Source: Lachnospiraceae bacterium | GTDB lineage: Bacteria > Bacillota > Clostridia > Lachnospirales > Lachnospiraceae | DNA: 64,000 nt | Assembly (NCBI GenBank): GCA_017540605.1 | Contig: JAFYAS010000060.1 | Location: 62,001 to 126,000 of the forward strand | Reading direction: 5' to 3' | Shown: positions 25,822 to 36,017 of the stretch, piece after piece | Numbering within the stretch: position 1 is the stretch's first letter | How the letters are laid out: each line of letters begins with the position of its first letter | The notes under the pieces: model-generated | The model's input: the letters and a program-made list of their open reading frames with translations, nothing else | Database searches by the model: none | Told to the model about the DNA's origin: nothing | Translations under genes and position numbers: made by a program

Positions 25822-26388
25822 ATGAATTGTTTGGAAGCGCAGACAAAGATAATGGCATATATCGACAACAAGCTGCCGGAGGATCAGGCTTATGATTTTG
25901 CCCGGCATATTGAGGTGTGCCCAAAATGCGCTGAAGAGCTTGAGATATATTATATCATGCTGGTTGGCATGAAACAGATCGACAACAACGAGACCCTATC
26001 TCTTGATTTTAAGAAGGAGCTAAAGAACAAGCTTGATTCTACTGTCCATAGACACAAGAATAAGAGCAATCTAAAGGCATCCACATTTATATTTATACTG
26101 CTTGCAGTGATAGGCGTTGGTGTGTTCGGTTATGCCAATTTTCTTAATATGGTATATACTCAGGAACAGAAAATCAAGCTTAGCAGACAGTCTGAATTTT
26201 ATTTTTATGACAGCTTTGGAGACAAGTTTCTTTCAAGTGAGAGAATAAAGGTTAAGGAGATCAAGGTAGAGACTGATGTTAAGGTAGAGGATGATAAGAC
26301 CGGAACATTTTTTAACAGCATAAGAGAATACAGATTGGCTCATCCGAATATAGATACTGAAGCTACAGAAGAAAACGAAGAGGAGTAA
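25822..26388 (+). CDS. Anti-sigma-factor-like zinc-finger membrane protein
   Basis: This 188-residue protein has an N-terminal zf-HC2 domain (HIEVCPKC with upstream Cys3), one membrane segment at about 90-110 (TFIFILLAVIGVGVFGYA) and an exported C-terminal part of about 75 residues. This is the layout of ECF anti-sigma factors, but no sigma factor gene is adjacent. It is placed between ribF and polA, six bases from each. Its partner is unknown. Confidence 0.65.
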   Translation: MNCLEAQTKIMAYIDNKLPEDQAYDFARHIEVCPKCAEELEIYYIMLVGMKQIDNNETLSLDFKKELKNKLDSTVHRHKNKSNLKASTFIFILLAVIGVGVFGYANFLNMVYTQEQKIKLSRQSEFYFYDSFGDKFLSSERIKVKEIKVETDVKVEDDKTGTFFNSIREYRLAHPNIDTEATEENEEE

Positions 26389-26394
26389 AGATAT

Positions 26395-29022
26395 ATGGAT
26401 AAACTCTTGCTTATAGATGGACATAGTATACTTAACAGAGCATTTTACGGGCTACCGGAGCTTACGGATTCCAAGGGCAGACATACCAATGCTGTTCTTG
26501 GTTTTTTGAATATCATGCTAAAGATCATGGATGAGGAAAAGCCCACCCATCTTTTTGTTGCCTTTGATGTTCATGAGCCTACCTTTAGGCACAAGATGTA
26601 TGCGGAGTATAAGGGTACCAGAAAGGGCATGCCTGAGGAGCTACGTGAACAGGTTCCTCTCATAAAAGAGGTTCTTCATTCCATGAATGTGAAGACTATT
26701 GAAAAGGGAGGATACGAGGCTGACGATATCATCGGTACTATGTCAAGAAATGGTGAGAGAAGCGGGTATCAGGTAGTTATCGTATCCGGCGACAGAGACC
26801 TTTTACAGCTTGCAACCGACAAGATACTCGTAAGGATACCAAAGACAAAAAAAGGTCAGACTGTTATTGAGAATTATTATGCTGATGGCGTAAAGGAGCT
26901 TTACGGAGTGACTCCAAAGGAGTTTATAGACCTTAAGGGACTGATGGGAGACGCCTCCGACAATATAAAGGGTGTTCCGGGCATTGGTGAAAAGACGGCA
27001 GTAAAGCTGATCACTGAATATCATTCCATAGAGAATGCATACGAGCATATAGATGAGATAAAGCAGAATAAGATTAAAGAAAACCTGCGTGAATATTATG
27101 ATCAGGCTATTTTTTCAAGACTTTTAGCTACGATCAAGCTTGATTGCAAGCTCGATGTGAGTGTGGAGGATGGAAGAATAGGTAAGCTTTATAATGACAA
27201 CAGCTATAAGCTTTTTAAGGAGCTTGAATTCAAGCAGCTTTTGAAGAATTTTGATGAGGATACAGAGCCGGAAAGACCTCTTGAATATATCGTGGCAAAT
27301 GATCTTTCTGATCCCAAGGCTGTTCTTTGCGAGCTTAGGGAAGCTTCCTTTGTGGGCCTTCATGTGATATATGAAAATGGTGTATTCTGCGGCTTTTCTG
27401 CTGCTCTTTCGTCGAAGAATTATGTGTTCCTGGCAGAAGGTGCTTTGTCTGCCGATCAACTGATAGAAGAATTTACAGACATTCTAAGGTCCACAAAAAC
27501 TGCGGTGATAGACTTAAAGACCACTCTTCATGCCATCCATGCAGGAAGAAGTGATAGCTTTGATTGCTTTGATCTTCAGATTGCTGCTTATCTTTTAAAT
27601 CCTTTAAAGGATAGCTATACCTATGATGATATAGCCAGAGACTATCTTTCAAGACTTCTTCCCTCAAAAAAGGAGCTTGTGGGAAAGGATGTCATTACCC
27701 CTATAAATATCAGAACAGATAATTTCTTAAAGGCATTTGTATATGAGGCAAGAACTGCATTTGATGCAGAAGAGAGTCTTAATGAAGCTTTATTAAGAGA
27801 AGGCTTAAAAAAGCTTTATGATACTATTGAGCTTCCCTGTGTTTACACTCTTTATCATATGGAGAGTGCCGGAATTAAGGTTAATCGAACAGCTCTTTCA
27901 GAGTATTCAAAAATGCTCTCTTTAGAGATTGAAAAGCTTGAAAAGAATATTTATGAGGCAGCAGGAGAGGAATTTAATATCAATTCTCCCAAGCAGCTTG
28001 GTGTTATTCTATTTGAAAAAATGGGCATAACCGGCGGTAAGAAAACTAAAACGGGGTATTCTACAAGTGCAGATGTTCTTGAAAAGCTTAAGCCTGACTA
28101 TCCCATTGTAAATGATATATTGAGCTACAGAACCTATACAAAGCTTAAATCCACCTATGCAGACGGTCTCTGTCAATATATTTCAGGGGATGACCGTATT
28201 TACGGAACCTTCAATCAGACGATCACCGCTACGGGAAGACTTAGCTCTACCGAGCCCAATCTTCAGAATATCCCTATGCGTATAGAGCTTGGTAGAAAGA
28301 TAAGAAAAGCCTTTATTCCCGAAGAGGGCTATACATTTGTGGATGCCGATTATTCTCAGATTGAGCTAAGAGTATTGACTCATATGTCCGACGATCCTGT
28401 TCTTATAGAAGCATATAAGAATGATAGGGATATCCACGCAAGCACAGCAAGCTCTGTATTTGAGGTGCCTTTATCAGAGGTGACACCTCTTATGAGAAGA
28501 AAAGCCAAGGTTGTCAACTTCGGCATCATTTATGGACAAAGTGCTTTCGGTCTTTCTGAAGAGCTGAATATTTCCAGAACCGAGGCAAAGGAATATATTG
28601 AAAAGTACTATAAAACATTTCCTAAAATTAAGGAGTGCTTGAATGCACAGGTCGAGGCTGCTAAAAAGGACGGAGCTGTTTATACACTCTGGCATAGGAA
28701 AAGACCGGTTCCTGAGATAGCTTCAAGCAATTTTATGCAAAGAAGCTTTGGTGAGAGAATAGCTATGAATTCACCTATTCAGGGTACTGCTGCAGATATC
28801 ATAAAGCTTGCTATGGTAAAGGTTGATAATGCTCTGATCGAGAAGAATATGAAATCACGTTTAGTTCTTCAGATACATGATGAGTTGCTCATAGAGGCCT
28901 ATGACGAGGAGAAGGATGAGGTTATGAAACTCTTAAAGAATACTATGGAGCAGGTAGCCGAGCTTAAGGTTCCTCTTATCGTTGACATGCACGAGGGAAA
29001 GGATTGGTACGAGGCAAAATGA
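26395..29022 (+). CDS. polA: DNA polymerase I
   Basis: This 875-residue protein has an N-terminal 5'-3' exonuclease (DGHSILNRAFYGLP, YEADDIIGT, GDRDLLQL, GLMGDASDNIKGVPGIG), a middle 3'-5' exonuclease-like domain and a family A polymerase (ATGRLSSTEPNLQNIP, VDADYSQIELRVL, VNFGIIYGQS, QIHDELLIEA). In the middle domain the DxE motif is replaced (VGLHVIYENG), so proofreading is probably lost, as in Bacillus Pol I. It removes primers and fills gaps. coaE overlaps its stop by 4 nt. Confidence 0.96.
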   Translation: MDKLLLIDGHSILNRAFYGLPELTDSKGRHTNAVLGFLNIMLKIMDEEKPTHLFVAFDVHEPTFRHKMYAEYKGTRKGMPEELREQVPLIKEVLHSMNVKTIEKGGYEADDIIGTMSRNGERSGYQVVIVSGDRDLLQLATDKILVRIPKTKKGQTVIENYYADGVKELYGVTPKEFIDLKGLMGDASDNIKGVPGIGEKTAVKLITEYHSIENAYEHIDEIKQNKIKENLREYYDQAIFSRLLATIKLDCKLDVSVEDGRIGKLYNDNSYKLFKELEFKQLLKNFDEDTEPERPLEYIVANDLSDPKAVLCELREASFVGLHVIYENGVFCGFSAALSSKNYVFLAEGALSADQLIEEFTDILRSTKTAVIDLKTTLHAIHAGRSDSFDCFDLQIAAYLLNPLKDSYTYDDIARDYLSRLLPSKKELVGKDVITPINIRTDNFLKAFVYEARTAFDAEESLNEALLREGLKKLYDTIELPCVYTLYHMESAGIKVNRTALSEYSKMLSLEIEKLEKNIYEAAGEEFNINSPKQLGVILFEKMGITGGKKTKTGYSTSADVLEKLKPDYPIVNDILSYRTYTKLKSTYADGLCQYISGDDRIYGTFNQTITATGRLSSTEPNLQNIPMRIELGRKIRKAFIPEEGYTFVDADYSQIELRVLTHMSDDPVLIEAYKNDRDIHASTASSVFEVPLSEVTPLMRRKAKVVNFGIIYGQSAFGLSEELNISRTEAKEYIEKYYKTFPKIKECLNAQVEAAKKDGAVYTLWHRKRPVPEIASSNFMQRSFGERIAMNSPIQGTAADIIKLAMVKVDNALIEKNMKSRLVLQIHDELLIEAYDEEKDEVMKLLKNTMEQVAELKVPLIVDMHEGKDWYEAK

Positions 29023-29615
29023 AGATCATAGGCATAACCGGAGGGATAGGAACAGGTAAAAGTACCGTTCTTGAGATCCTTAAAAATGATTATGGCGCCT
29101 TTGTGATAGAGGCAGACAGAGTGGCCGAGGCATTGATGAAAAAGGGTAATAGTGCGTATGCCGACATAGTGGACCGATTTGGCGAAGATATCCTTGATGC
29201 AGAGGGTGAGATAGACAGAAAAAAGCTTGGAGAACAGGTGTTTAATGATAAAAAAAAGCTGGAAGAGCTCAATTCTATCACTCACGGAAGGGTAAGGGAA
29301 GAAATTCTTTCCACCATTGAGAGGGTCAGGGCTTCGGGCGAAAAAAGTCTTGTGTTCATAGAAGCTGCTCTTCTTATAGAATGTGGATACAAGGATATCT
29401 GCGACACTATGTGGTACGTGATGACCAAAAGAGATATCAGATTAAAAAGGCTTGAAGAAGGTCGGGGTATTGATAGAGAAAGAGCAGAGGCTATTATGGC
29501 TAGTCAGTCGGATGAAAATTTTTATCTTATCAATACAGATGTGATCATTCTCAATGATGGGGATATTGATAAACTAAAATTACGACTAAAATATGCTGTT
29601 GCCAGCTGTACCTAA
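29019..29615 (+). CDS. coaE: Dephospho-CoA kinase
   Basis: This 198-residue P-loop kinase catalyses the last step of coenzyme A synthesis. It has GITGGIGTGKST, EADRVAEAL, and DRRxx-like elements including the ITHGRVREEI helix and FIEAALLIECG. ATG 29019 overlaps the polA stop (ATGA), which fixes the start better than the upstream TTG at 29004. Confidence 0.94.
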   Translation: MKIIGITGGIGTGKSTVLEILKNDYGAFVIEADRVAEALMKKGNSAYADIVDRFGEDILDAEGEIDRKKLGEQVFNDKKKLEELNSITHGRVREEILSTIERVRASGEKSLVFIEAALLIECGYKDICDTMWYVMTKRDIRLKRLEEGRGIDRERAEAIMASQSDENFYLINTDVIILNDGDIDKLKLRLKYAVASCT

Positions 29616-29628
29616 AATTAACATTTTG

Positions 29629-29657
29629 TTGAAGAATTGTAGAAATTGTGATATACT
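29629..29657 (+). promoter_or_regulatory. Promoter of the FtsA-like gene
   Basis: TTGAAG (29629-29634), 17-nt spacer, TATACT (29652-29657), 31 bp before the ATG. Confidence 0.6.
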
Positions 29658-29687
29658 TTTTGTAAATTTTGACGATAGGGAGTTAGT

Positions 29688-31919
29688 ATGGAAAGCAGGT
29701 CGACCAATAAGTCAAAGCAGATAAAGAAAATCTATCCGGAGCCTTTGGTTTTCGGCCTTGATATAGGAACCCGTTCCATAGTGGGTACGGTAGGCTACAA
29801 GGATCAAAAGAAATTCAACATAGTTGCACAGAAGGTCAGACTTCATGATACCCGTTCCATGATCGATGGTCAGATACATGACATTAAGAAGGTTGGAGAG
29901 GATATCATTGAGGTCAAGACAGCCCTTGAAGCACAGCTTGGTGGTAGAAAGCTCAAAGAAGTAAGTATTGCAGCTGCCGGTCGTGTTCTTAAAACAAGCA
30001 TAGGTAAGGGTTATCACGAATTTTCCGAGAATACCGTAGTTACAGAAGAATATATACATTCACTTGAGATGCTGGGAGTTGAGAAGGCGTATGAACAGAT
30101 AGTTGCCGATAACAAAACAGATGTCAAGTATTTTTGCGTTGGATATACCGTTGTAAAGTATTATCAGAATGGCCTTGAGATACTGAATCTTGAGGGACAC
30201 AAGGCCAACAATATAGGTGCGGATGTGCTTGCGACTTTCCTGCCGGAAGAGGTTGTAGATGGGCTTTATGCTGCTGTAGAGATAGCGGGGCTTGACGTTG
30301 TCAATCTCACACTTGAGCCCATTGCCGCAATGAATGTGGCAATCCCACCGGAATACAGATTATTAAATATCGGTCTTTTAGATGTAGGAGCAGGTACCTC
30401 TGATATTTGTATTACAAAGGAAGGCTCTATTGTGGCCTATGGTATGATACCTGCAGCGGGTGATGAGATCACAGAGGCTATACTTAAAAAATATCTTGTG
30501 GATTTTGAAACAGCCGAAAAGATCAAGATGATAGGCGGAAGAAAGAGTCTTGCATACAAGGACATCATGGGCATAGCACATCAGATCACACCCAAGGAGG
30601 TTGCTGATACGGTAAAGCCCGTGGTTGATTCCATCACCAAGAGTATAGCTGAAAAGATAGTTGAATTAAATGGAGGAAAGGGCATAAATGCTCTCTTTGT
30701 TGTTGGAGGAGGCGGAAAGCTGCCCGGCTTTACCGATATTCTGGCCAAGCATATGAAACTTCCAAAAGAAAGAGTTGCTCTTCGTGGCGAGGAGGTTATG
30801 GGAAACATCAATCTACTTGCTGACGGACTTAAAAAGGATCCTCTTTATGTTACCCCTGTGGGTATCTGTTTGAACTTCTATGAACAAAAGAATAATTTTA
30901 TATATGTCAATGTGAATGGTGACAGGATTAAGCTATATGATAATGATAAGCTTACTCTTTTTGATGCAGCTGTTGCCTGTGGTATTCCCAATGATAAGAT
31001 ATTTGCAAAGCGTGGAGCTGATATTACATTTACGGTAGACGGAAAGCAGAGAATAGTCAGAGGAAAGACAGGAGAGCCTGCGGAATTGAAGCTTAACGGA
31101 AAGCCTGCATCTATGACCTCCCCCATACAGGCCAATGATCAGATTGTTATTATCCCGTCGACAGCAGGAGAGGATGCAACCTTCTCACTTTCGTCGCTTA
31201 CGGAGATGAAGAAGACTCTTACCTTTGTGGTGAATGATAAGGAGCTTAAGTGTCCCGGTTATGTCCATGTAAATGGTGAGGTTGCTACTGAATACTATGA
31301 AGTAAAAGATGGTGATGTGATAGAGGTATGTCCTTACTATACTGTTGCCGAGCTTTTTAAATTCATGGATTTTACCCCCGGATCAAAGGTATATGTGAAC
31401 AACGAAGAGGCTGATGAAGATACAAAGATATTCGAGAATTTCAAGGTGAAGTTTTCTCTTACTCCTGAGTTTTCTGAGCTTGCTGTATCCTCTGCAGAGG
31501 AGATGGAGGAAGCGCTTTCGTCAAAGCAGAAGAAAAAGAAGAAACAGAAGAATAAGGACGAGGAAAAGTCTGATGAAAAGAAGGAAGCAAATATTGAGGA
31601 TGATACTGACTCAAAGGAGGATATTTCCGAGGATTTATCAGCTTCAGAAAGTCACGGTTTTTCTGCTGTTGAGATGTATTCACAAAACCTTCGTGATAGA
31701 GAAGAATTTTCTACAACCATCAATGTCATAGTAAACAATTGTCCCGTAACCTTAGAGGGTAAGGGAAGTTATGTGTTTGTTGATATATTTGATTTTTATG
31801 AGTTTGATCTTAATACTGTAAAGGGTGAGAAGCTCATCATGAAGATAAATGGAGAGGAAGCTGAGCATTTTTCTCCGGTTAAGGAAGCTGATAAGCTTGA
31901 GATCTATTGGAAGAAATAG
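29688..31919 (+). CDS. FtsA-like actin-fold ATPase with long C-terminal extension
   Basis: This 743-residue protein begins with an FtsA/PilM-type ATPase domain (about 20-370): FGLDIGTRSIVGTVG phosphate-1, an SHS2-like insert, LLDVGAGTSDICI phosphate-2 and FVVGGGGKLPGF. The rest, about 370 residues, has no domain I can name; it contains repeated beta-rich segments (TFTVDGKQR, TFVVNDKELK, TINVIVNNCPVTLEGKG) that look like tandem small beta modules, and a Lys/Glu/Asp-rich linker at about 605-650. The true ftsA usually lies with ftsZ, so this is probably a paralogue acting at the membrane or on a pilus/division-like structure (inference). Confidence 0.75.
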   Translation: MESRSTNKSKQIKKIYPEPLVFGLDIGTRSIVGTVGYKDQKKFNIVAQKVRLHDTRSMIDGQIHDIKKVGEDIIEVKTALEAQLGGRKLKEVSIAAAGRVLKTSIGKGYHEFSENTVVTEEYIHSLEMLGVEKAYEQIVADNKTDVKYFCVGYTVVKYYQNGLEILNLEGHKANNIGADVLATFLPEEVVDGLYAAVEIAGLDVVNLTLEPIAAMNVAIPPEYRLLNIGLLDVGAGTSDICITKEGSIVAYGMIPAAGDEITEAILKKYLVDFETAEKIKMIGGRKSLAYKDIMGIAHQITPKEVADTVKPVVDSITKSIAEKIVELNGGKGINALFVVGGGGKLPGFTDILAKHMKLPKERVALRGEEVMGNINLLADGLKKDPLYVTPVGICLNFYEQKNNFIYVNVNGDRIKLYDNDKLTLFDAAVACGIPNDKIFAKRGADITFTVDGKQRIVRGKTGEPAELKLNGKPASMTSPIQANDQIVIIPSTAGEDATFSLSSLTEMKKTLTFVVNDKELKCPGYVHVNGEVATEYYEVKDGDVIEVCPYYTVAELFKFMDFTPGSKVYVNNEEADEDTKIFENFKVKFSLTPEFSELAVSSAEEMEEALSSKQKKKKKQKNKDEEKSDEKKEANIEDDTDSKEDISEDLSASESHGFSAVEMYSQNLRDREEFSTTINVIVNNCPVTLEGKGSYVFVDIFDFYEFDLNTVKGEKLIMKINGEEAEHFSPVKEADKLEIYWKK

Positions 31920-31986
31920 ATTTTTTGCAATCGGAGGCGACGCAGCATTCGAAGTGCTATGATTTTTCTTGTATTGGGAGTAACAT

Positions 31987-33684
31987 ATGAAAGACGAGGA
32001 AATGATTGAAAATTTACAAAGGTTTTCCGTATTGCAGAGAGCGGTCTATATCACTGTTCTGTTTTATATTATGGTGCTTTATTTTCTTGGTATTCAGGGA
32101 AAGATGCCCCAGACCGGTATTTATGTGGGAGTGATATTCGGTCTTGCAATGATGGATGAGATACTTCTGTTCTTTAAGTATTTTGAGAAGTCATTTATTC
32201 TTTCAGTTTGGAGATATATTCAGTACATTATCTCTGTTATCTTTATGTACATTGTTTTTGATTATCCATATTGGACGATTGCACTTTTATCATTGTTTAT
32301 ACTGTATGTGATGGAGTATCTGCTTGCGGGTGACATAAGGGATCTCTATAGCAATACATATAGGATCATAGCACTTTTTATTCCTATAGCGGTATTTGTG
32401 CTTGTTATGACTGCAAGAAGCAAGGAATATAAGTGGATATATATGCTGTTTTCGTATCTTTTGCTTTTCGGAGTTTTGGGAAAGATTCTTCTGATCGTCA
32501 TTGATATTATAAAAAAATACGAGCAGGAATTGAATGTGAAAAAGAGTATTATCAGTGATGCCGAGGATACCAACAATGATCTAAAAACCATTCAGGAGAG
32601 GATAAAGAGCGTAAACAATGAGCTTAATTACCAGAAGGTTGAACTTCAACAGGCGTATGAGAGACTCAATATAGCCAAGGACGAGATCGCAGTTCAGGCC
32701 AAGGTGGCCGGTGAGATCGCTTCAGGGTTTGATATGAATAAGATTTTGAATTCTACCATGACCACTATGATGGAGTCCAAGAGCCTTTCATTTTGTGCTA
32801 TTTTTATTGAGAAGGGTACATATTACAACAAACATGCCAACTGCATAGTTATGTCTGCCAATGACGGGATAAAGAGAAGGCTTATGCGAGATATTCCGGA
32901 AATCTACGAGAAATTCAAGAACAAGGAATCAAATACATTTATAGAGCATGATGTAAATAGAAGAACATTCCCATTTGTGGGAGAACATTTCATAAAGGCG
33001 ATGATCATAAAACAGCTTATAGTGGAGGATAGCTGTTGCGGTCTCTTTATTGCAGGAAATGCGAGAGATGAATATGATCATGATCGAATTGATTTCTACG
33101 AGGCTATTGTTGCCCAGCTTGACAACGCTATCGGTAATATCAAGCTTTATCTTCAAAATCAGGAAATGGCGCAAAAAGATGGCCTTACCGGAATCTACAA
33201 TCGAGCTTATTTTACGCAACTTTACAATGAGACCATCAGAGGGGTGATCGCAGAAAAATCGCCTATCAGCGTTGCTTTGTTTGATATAGACAAATTTAAA
33301 AGGGTAAATGATACCTATGGTCACTTAGCCGGTGATGAGGTTATAAAAACTGTTGCTCATATTGCTGAGAAGTTTATGGAGGACAATGACGGCTTTGTAG
33401 GCAGGTATGGTGGTGAGGAGTTCGTTTGTGTTTTGCCCGGCAGAGATCACAAGGCTGCTTATCCCATTATCGAGGAGCTTCACAAGACTATAGCAGGCTC
33501 TGTGGTTGATTTTGGCGGTGACAGGATAGGGATGAATGTCAGTATTGGCCTTACGGAGTATCCTGCAATTTGCGAGAATCCCTTCGATCTTTTGAAGCGT
33601 GCTGATTGGTCTATGTATTATGCTAAGGAACACGGAAGAGGACAGATAAAGCTTGACGGTGATGATGTTACTGCCGTGACTTAA
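31987..33684 (+). CDS. Membrane diguanylate cyclase (GGDEF)
   Basis: This 565-residue protein has five or six membrane segments (about 20-170), a coiled coil (about 180-235), a GAF-like domain (about 240-390) and a GGDEF domain. The cyclase has LTGIYNRAYF, VALFDIDKFKRVNDTYGH and the active site GGEEF at about 474. No RxxD inhibitory site precedes it. It should make cyclic-di-GMP in response to a membrane or cytosolic signal. TTGGGAGTAA precedes the ATG. Confidence 0.9.
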   Translation: MKDEEMIENLQRFSVLQRAVYITVLFYIMVLYFLGIQGKMPQTGIYVGVIFGLAMMDEILLFFKYFEKSFILSVWRYIQYIISVIFMYIVFDYPYWTIALLSLFILYVMEYLLAGDIRDLYSNTYRIIALFIPIAVFVLVMTARSKEYKWIYMLFSYLLLFGVLGKILLIVIDIIKKYEQELNVKKSIISDAEDTNNDLKTIQERIKSVNNELNYQKVELQQAYERLNIAKDEIAVQAKVAGEIASGFDMNKILNSTMTTMMESKSLSFCAIFIEKGTYYNKHANCIVMSANDGIKRRLMRDIPEIYEKFKNKESNTFIEHDVNRRTFPFVGEHFIKAMIIKQLIVEDSCCGLFIAGNARDEYDHDRIDFYEAIVAQLDNAIGNIKLYLQNQEMAQKDGLTGIYNRAYFTQLYNETIRGVIAEKSPISVALFDIDKFKRVNDTYGHLAGDEVIKTVAHIAEKFMEDNDGFVGRYGGEEFVCVLPGRDHKAAYPIIEELHKTIAGSVVDFGGDRIGMNVSIGLTEYPAICENPFDLLKRADWSMYYAKEHGRGQIKLDGDDVTAVT

Positions 33685-33702
33685 AAAGTAGGAGATAGTT
33701 AA

Positions 33703-34707
33703 ATGAGTTTTATTGATGATATAAAAGAGAGGGCAAGGAGCAATAAGAAGACCATAGTGCTTCCGGAAACCACGGATATCAGGACGATCATAGCTGCTCA
33801 CAAGGTTTTGAGAGAGGATATAGCCAATGTTATCCTGATAGGAGATAAGGAGCGTATTCTTGAGGTTGCAGGCGGTCTTGACCTATCCGGTGCAAGCTTT
33901 GTTGATCCCTTTAATTGTGAAAAAATCGATGAATATGCTTCGTTGTTTGCAAACATCAGAAAAAGCAAGGGTATGACCTTTGAAGAGGCAAAGACGATAT
34001 TACTTAGCAATGTATTATATTTTGGTTGTATCATGGTGAAGGCAGGAGATGCCGATGGTATGGTCGCCGGAGCTATCAATTCATCAGCAAATGTACTTCG
34101 TGCCTCACTACAAGTGTTGAAGACTGCGCCCGGTACAAAGTTAGTTTCTGCATTTTTTGTAGTGGTGGTTCCTGATTGTGATATGGGTGCAGACGGAACC
34201 TTTGTCTTTTCTGATGCGGGTCTTAATCAGAATCCGAATCCTGAGGAGCTTGCTGCTATCGCCGAAAGCTCAGCTAAATCCTTTGAGCTTTTGGTTGGAA
34301 AGGAACCCATAGTTGCCATGCTTTCCCACTCTACCAAGGGAAGCGCAAAGCATTCTGATGTAGATAAGGTGGTAGAAGCCACAAGGATAGCAAAGGAGAA
34401 CAATCCCACACTGAAGATAGATGGTGAATTGCAATCAGATGCTGCTATAGTTCCTGAGGTTGCAGCCTCCAAGGCGCCAAGTAGCAGCGTTGCAGGCAAG
34501 GCCAATGTATTGGTTTTTCCTGATCTTGATGCTGCCAATATCGGCTATAAGCTTGTCCAGAGACTGGCGAAAGCGGAGGCCTATGGTCCGGTTACTCAAG
34601 GTATAGCAAAGCCTGTGAATGACCTCTCAAGAGGCTGTATTGCCGATGATATCGTGGGAGTTGTTGCCATCACTGCCGTTCAGGCACAGGCAAATGATAA
34701 TAAGTAG
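33703..34707 (+). CDS. pta: Phosphate acetyltransferase
   Basis: This 334-residue enzyme converts acetyl-CoA and phosphate to acetyl phosphate. It has KTIVLPETTDIRT, the DGMVAGAINSSANVLRASLQ motif, MLSHSTKGSAKH, and PVNDLSRGC near the end. The length is that of the short, single-domain Pta. It is followed after 17 bp by ackA; together they form acetate and ATP during fermentation. Confidence 0.95.
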   Translation: MSFIDDIKERARSNKKTIVLPETTDIRTIIAAHKVLREDIANVILIGDKERILEVAGGLDLSGASFVDPFNCEKIDEYASLFANIRKSKGMTFEEAKTILLSNVLYFGCIMVKAGDADGMVAGAINSSANVLRASLQVLKTAPGTKLVSAFFVVVVPDCDMGADGTFVFSDAGLNQNPNPEELAAIAESSAKSFELLVGKEPIVAMLSHSTKGSAKHSDVDKVVEATRIAKENNPTLKIDGELQSDAAIVPEVAASKAPSSSVAGKANVLVFPDLDAANIGYKLVQRLAKAEAYGPVTQGIAKPVNDLSRGCIADDIVGVVAITAVQAQANDNK

Positions 34708-34724
34708 TTGGAGGATAGTTTGTT

Positions 34725-35915
34725 ATGAAAATTTTGGTTATTAATTGCGGAAGCTCGTCACTTAAATATCAGCTGATCGATTCTGAATCAGAAAAGGTAT
34801 TGGCGAAGGGCCTTTGTGAGAGGATAGGTATTGACGGAAGGCTAACCCATACACCCTCAGGTAAGGACAGTGTAGTGCTCAATGATCCCTTGCCTGATCA
34901 TGAGAAGGCTGTCTCTCTCGTTATAGAGCAGCTTACTGATAGTGAAAACGGTGTGATAGCATCTCTTGATGAGATAGGGGCTGTAGGTCATAGGATAGTG
35001 CACGGCGGTGAGAGATTTGCAAGCTCATGTATCATCACCGATGAAGTGATCGAGGCTATATCGGAGTGTTCTGACCTTGCTCCTCTTCACAATCCGGCCA
35101 ATCTTATCGGCATAAATGCCTGCAGACGTTTTATGCCTGAGGTACCTATGGTGGCTGTTTTTGATACTGCATTTCATCAGACGATGCCTGATTATGCTTA
35201 TCTTTACGGCATCCCCTATGAGTATTATGAGAATTATAAGCTTAGGAAGTACGGCTTCCATGGAACAAGTCACAGCTTTGTTTCAAAAAGATGTGCCGAG
35301 ATCATGGGAAAGCCCTATAAAGACCTGAATATCATAGTTTGTCATTTGGGTAATGGTTCAAGCATCACTGCTGTGAAGAATGGGGAGTCAGTCGATACAT
35401 CTATGGGACTCACCCCTCTTGACGGATTTTTGATGGGTACCAGAAGCGGAAGTGTTGATCCGACTATCATTTCATATATTGCCAAAAAAGAAGATAAGAC
35501 TATAGATGAGGTTATGGATATACTCAACAAGAAGTCAGGTGTTCTTGGAATATCAGGTGTGTCAAGTGATTTCAGAGATCTTCAAAAAGGCATGGAAGAA
35601 GGAAATGAGCGCTGTAAGAAGGCTATCGAGATGTTTGCCTATAGGGTAGCCGGCTATATCGGTTCTTATGTTGTAGCTATGGGAGGAGCCGATGCTATAT
35701 GCTTTACGGCAGGTATAGGAGAGAATACATCCATTGTTCGTGAGCTTGTTCTTGATAGGCTTAAAGCCTTGGGTGTTACCTGGGATAGTGAGGCCAATAA
35801 AAAACGTGGAGAGGAAGTAAAACTTTCAAAGGATGATTCCAAGATAGATGTTTATATTATCCCCACAAATGAAGAGCTTGCTATAGCCAGAGAAACAGTA
35901 GCACTCGTTAAATAA
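34725..35915 (+). CDS. ackA: Acetate kinase
   Basis: This 396-residue ASKHA-fold kinase has VINCGSSSLKYQLI, GHRIVHGGERF, FDTAFHQTMP, YGFHGTSH, CHLGNGSSI and FTAGIGENTS in order. It makes ATP from acetyl phosphate. It is in one transcript with pta. Confidence 0.96.
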   Translation: MKILVINCGSSSLKYQLIDSESEKVLAKGLCERIGIDGRLTHTPSGKDSVVLNDPLPDHEKAVSLVIEQLTDSENGVIASLDEIGAVGHRIVHGGERFASSCIITDEVIEAISECSDLAPLHNPANLIGINACRRFMPEVPMVAVFDTAFHQTMPDYAYLYGIPYEYYENYKLRKYGFHGTSHSFVSKRCAEIMGKPYKDLNIIVCHLGNGSSITAVKNGESVDTSMGLTPLDGFLMGTRSGSVDPTIISYIAKKEDKTIDEVMDILNKKSGVLGISGVSSDFRDLQKGMEEGNERCKKAIEMFAYRVAGYIGSYVVAMGGADAICFTAGIGENTSIVRELVLDRLKALGVTWDSEANKKRGEEVKLSKDDSKIDVYIIPTNEELAIARETVALVK

Positions 35916-35934
35916 ATTTTTTCTAAAAAATTTG

Positions 35935-35963
35935 TTGACAACGCCCATTCATTTCGGTATAAT
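35935..35963 (+). promoter_or_regulatory. Consensus promoter of rpmF
   Basis: TTGACA (35935-35940), 17-nt spacer, TATAAT (35958-35963): a perfect sigma-A promoter. The 54-nt leader carries a GCGCT / AGCGC dyad. Confidence 0.85.
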
Positions 35964-36017
35964 ACTCAATTGTGTGGGCGCTAGAGCGCTTAGTCTTAAT
36001 CAAGGAGGTGTTTTCAA

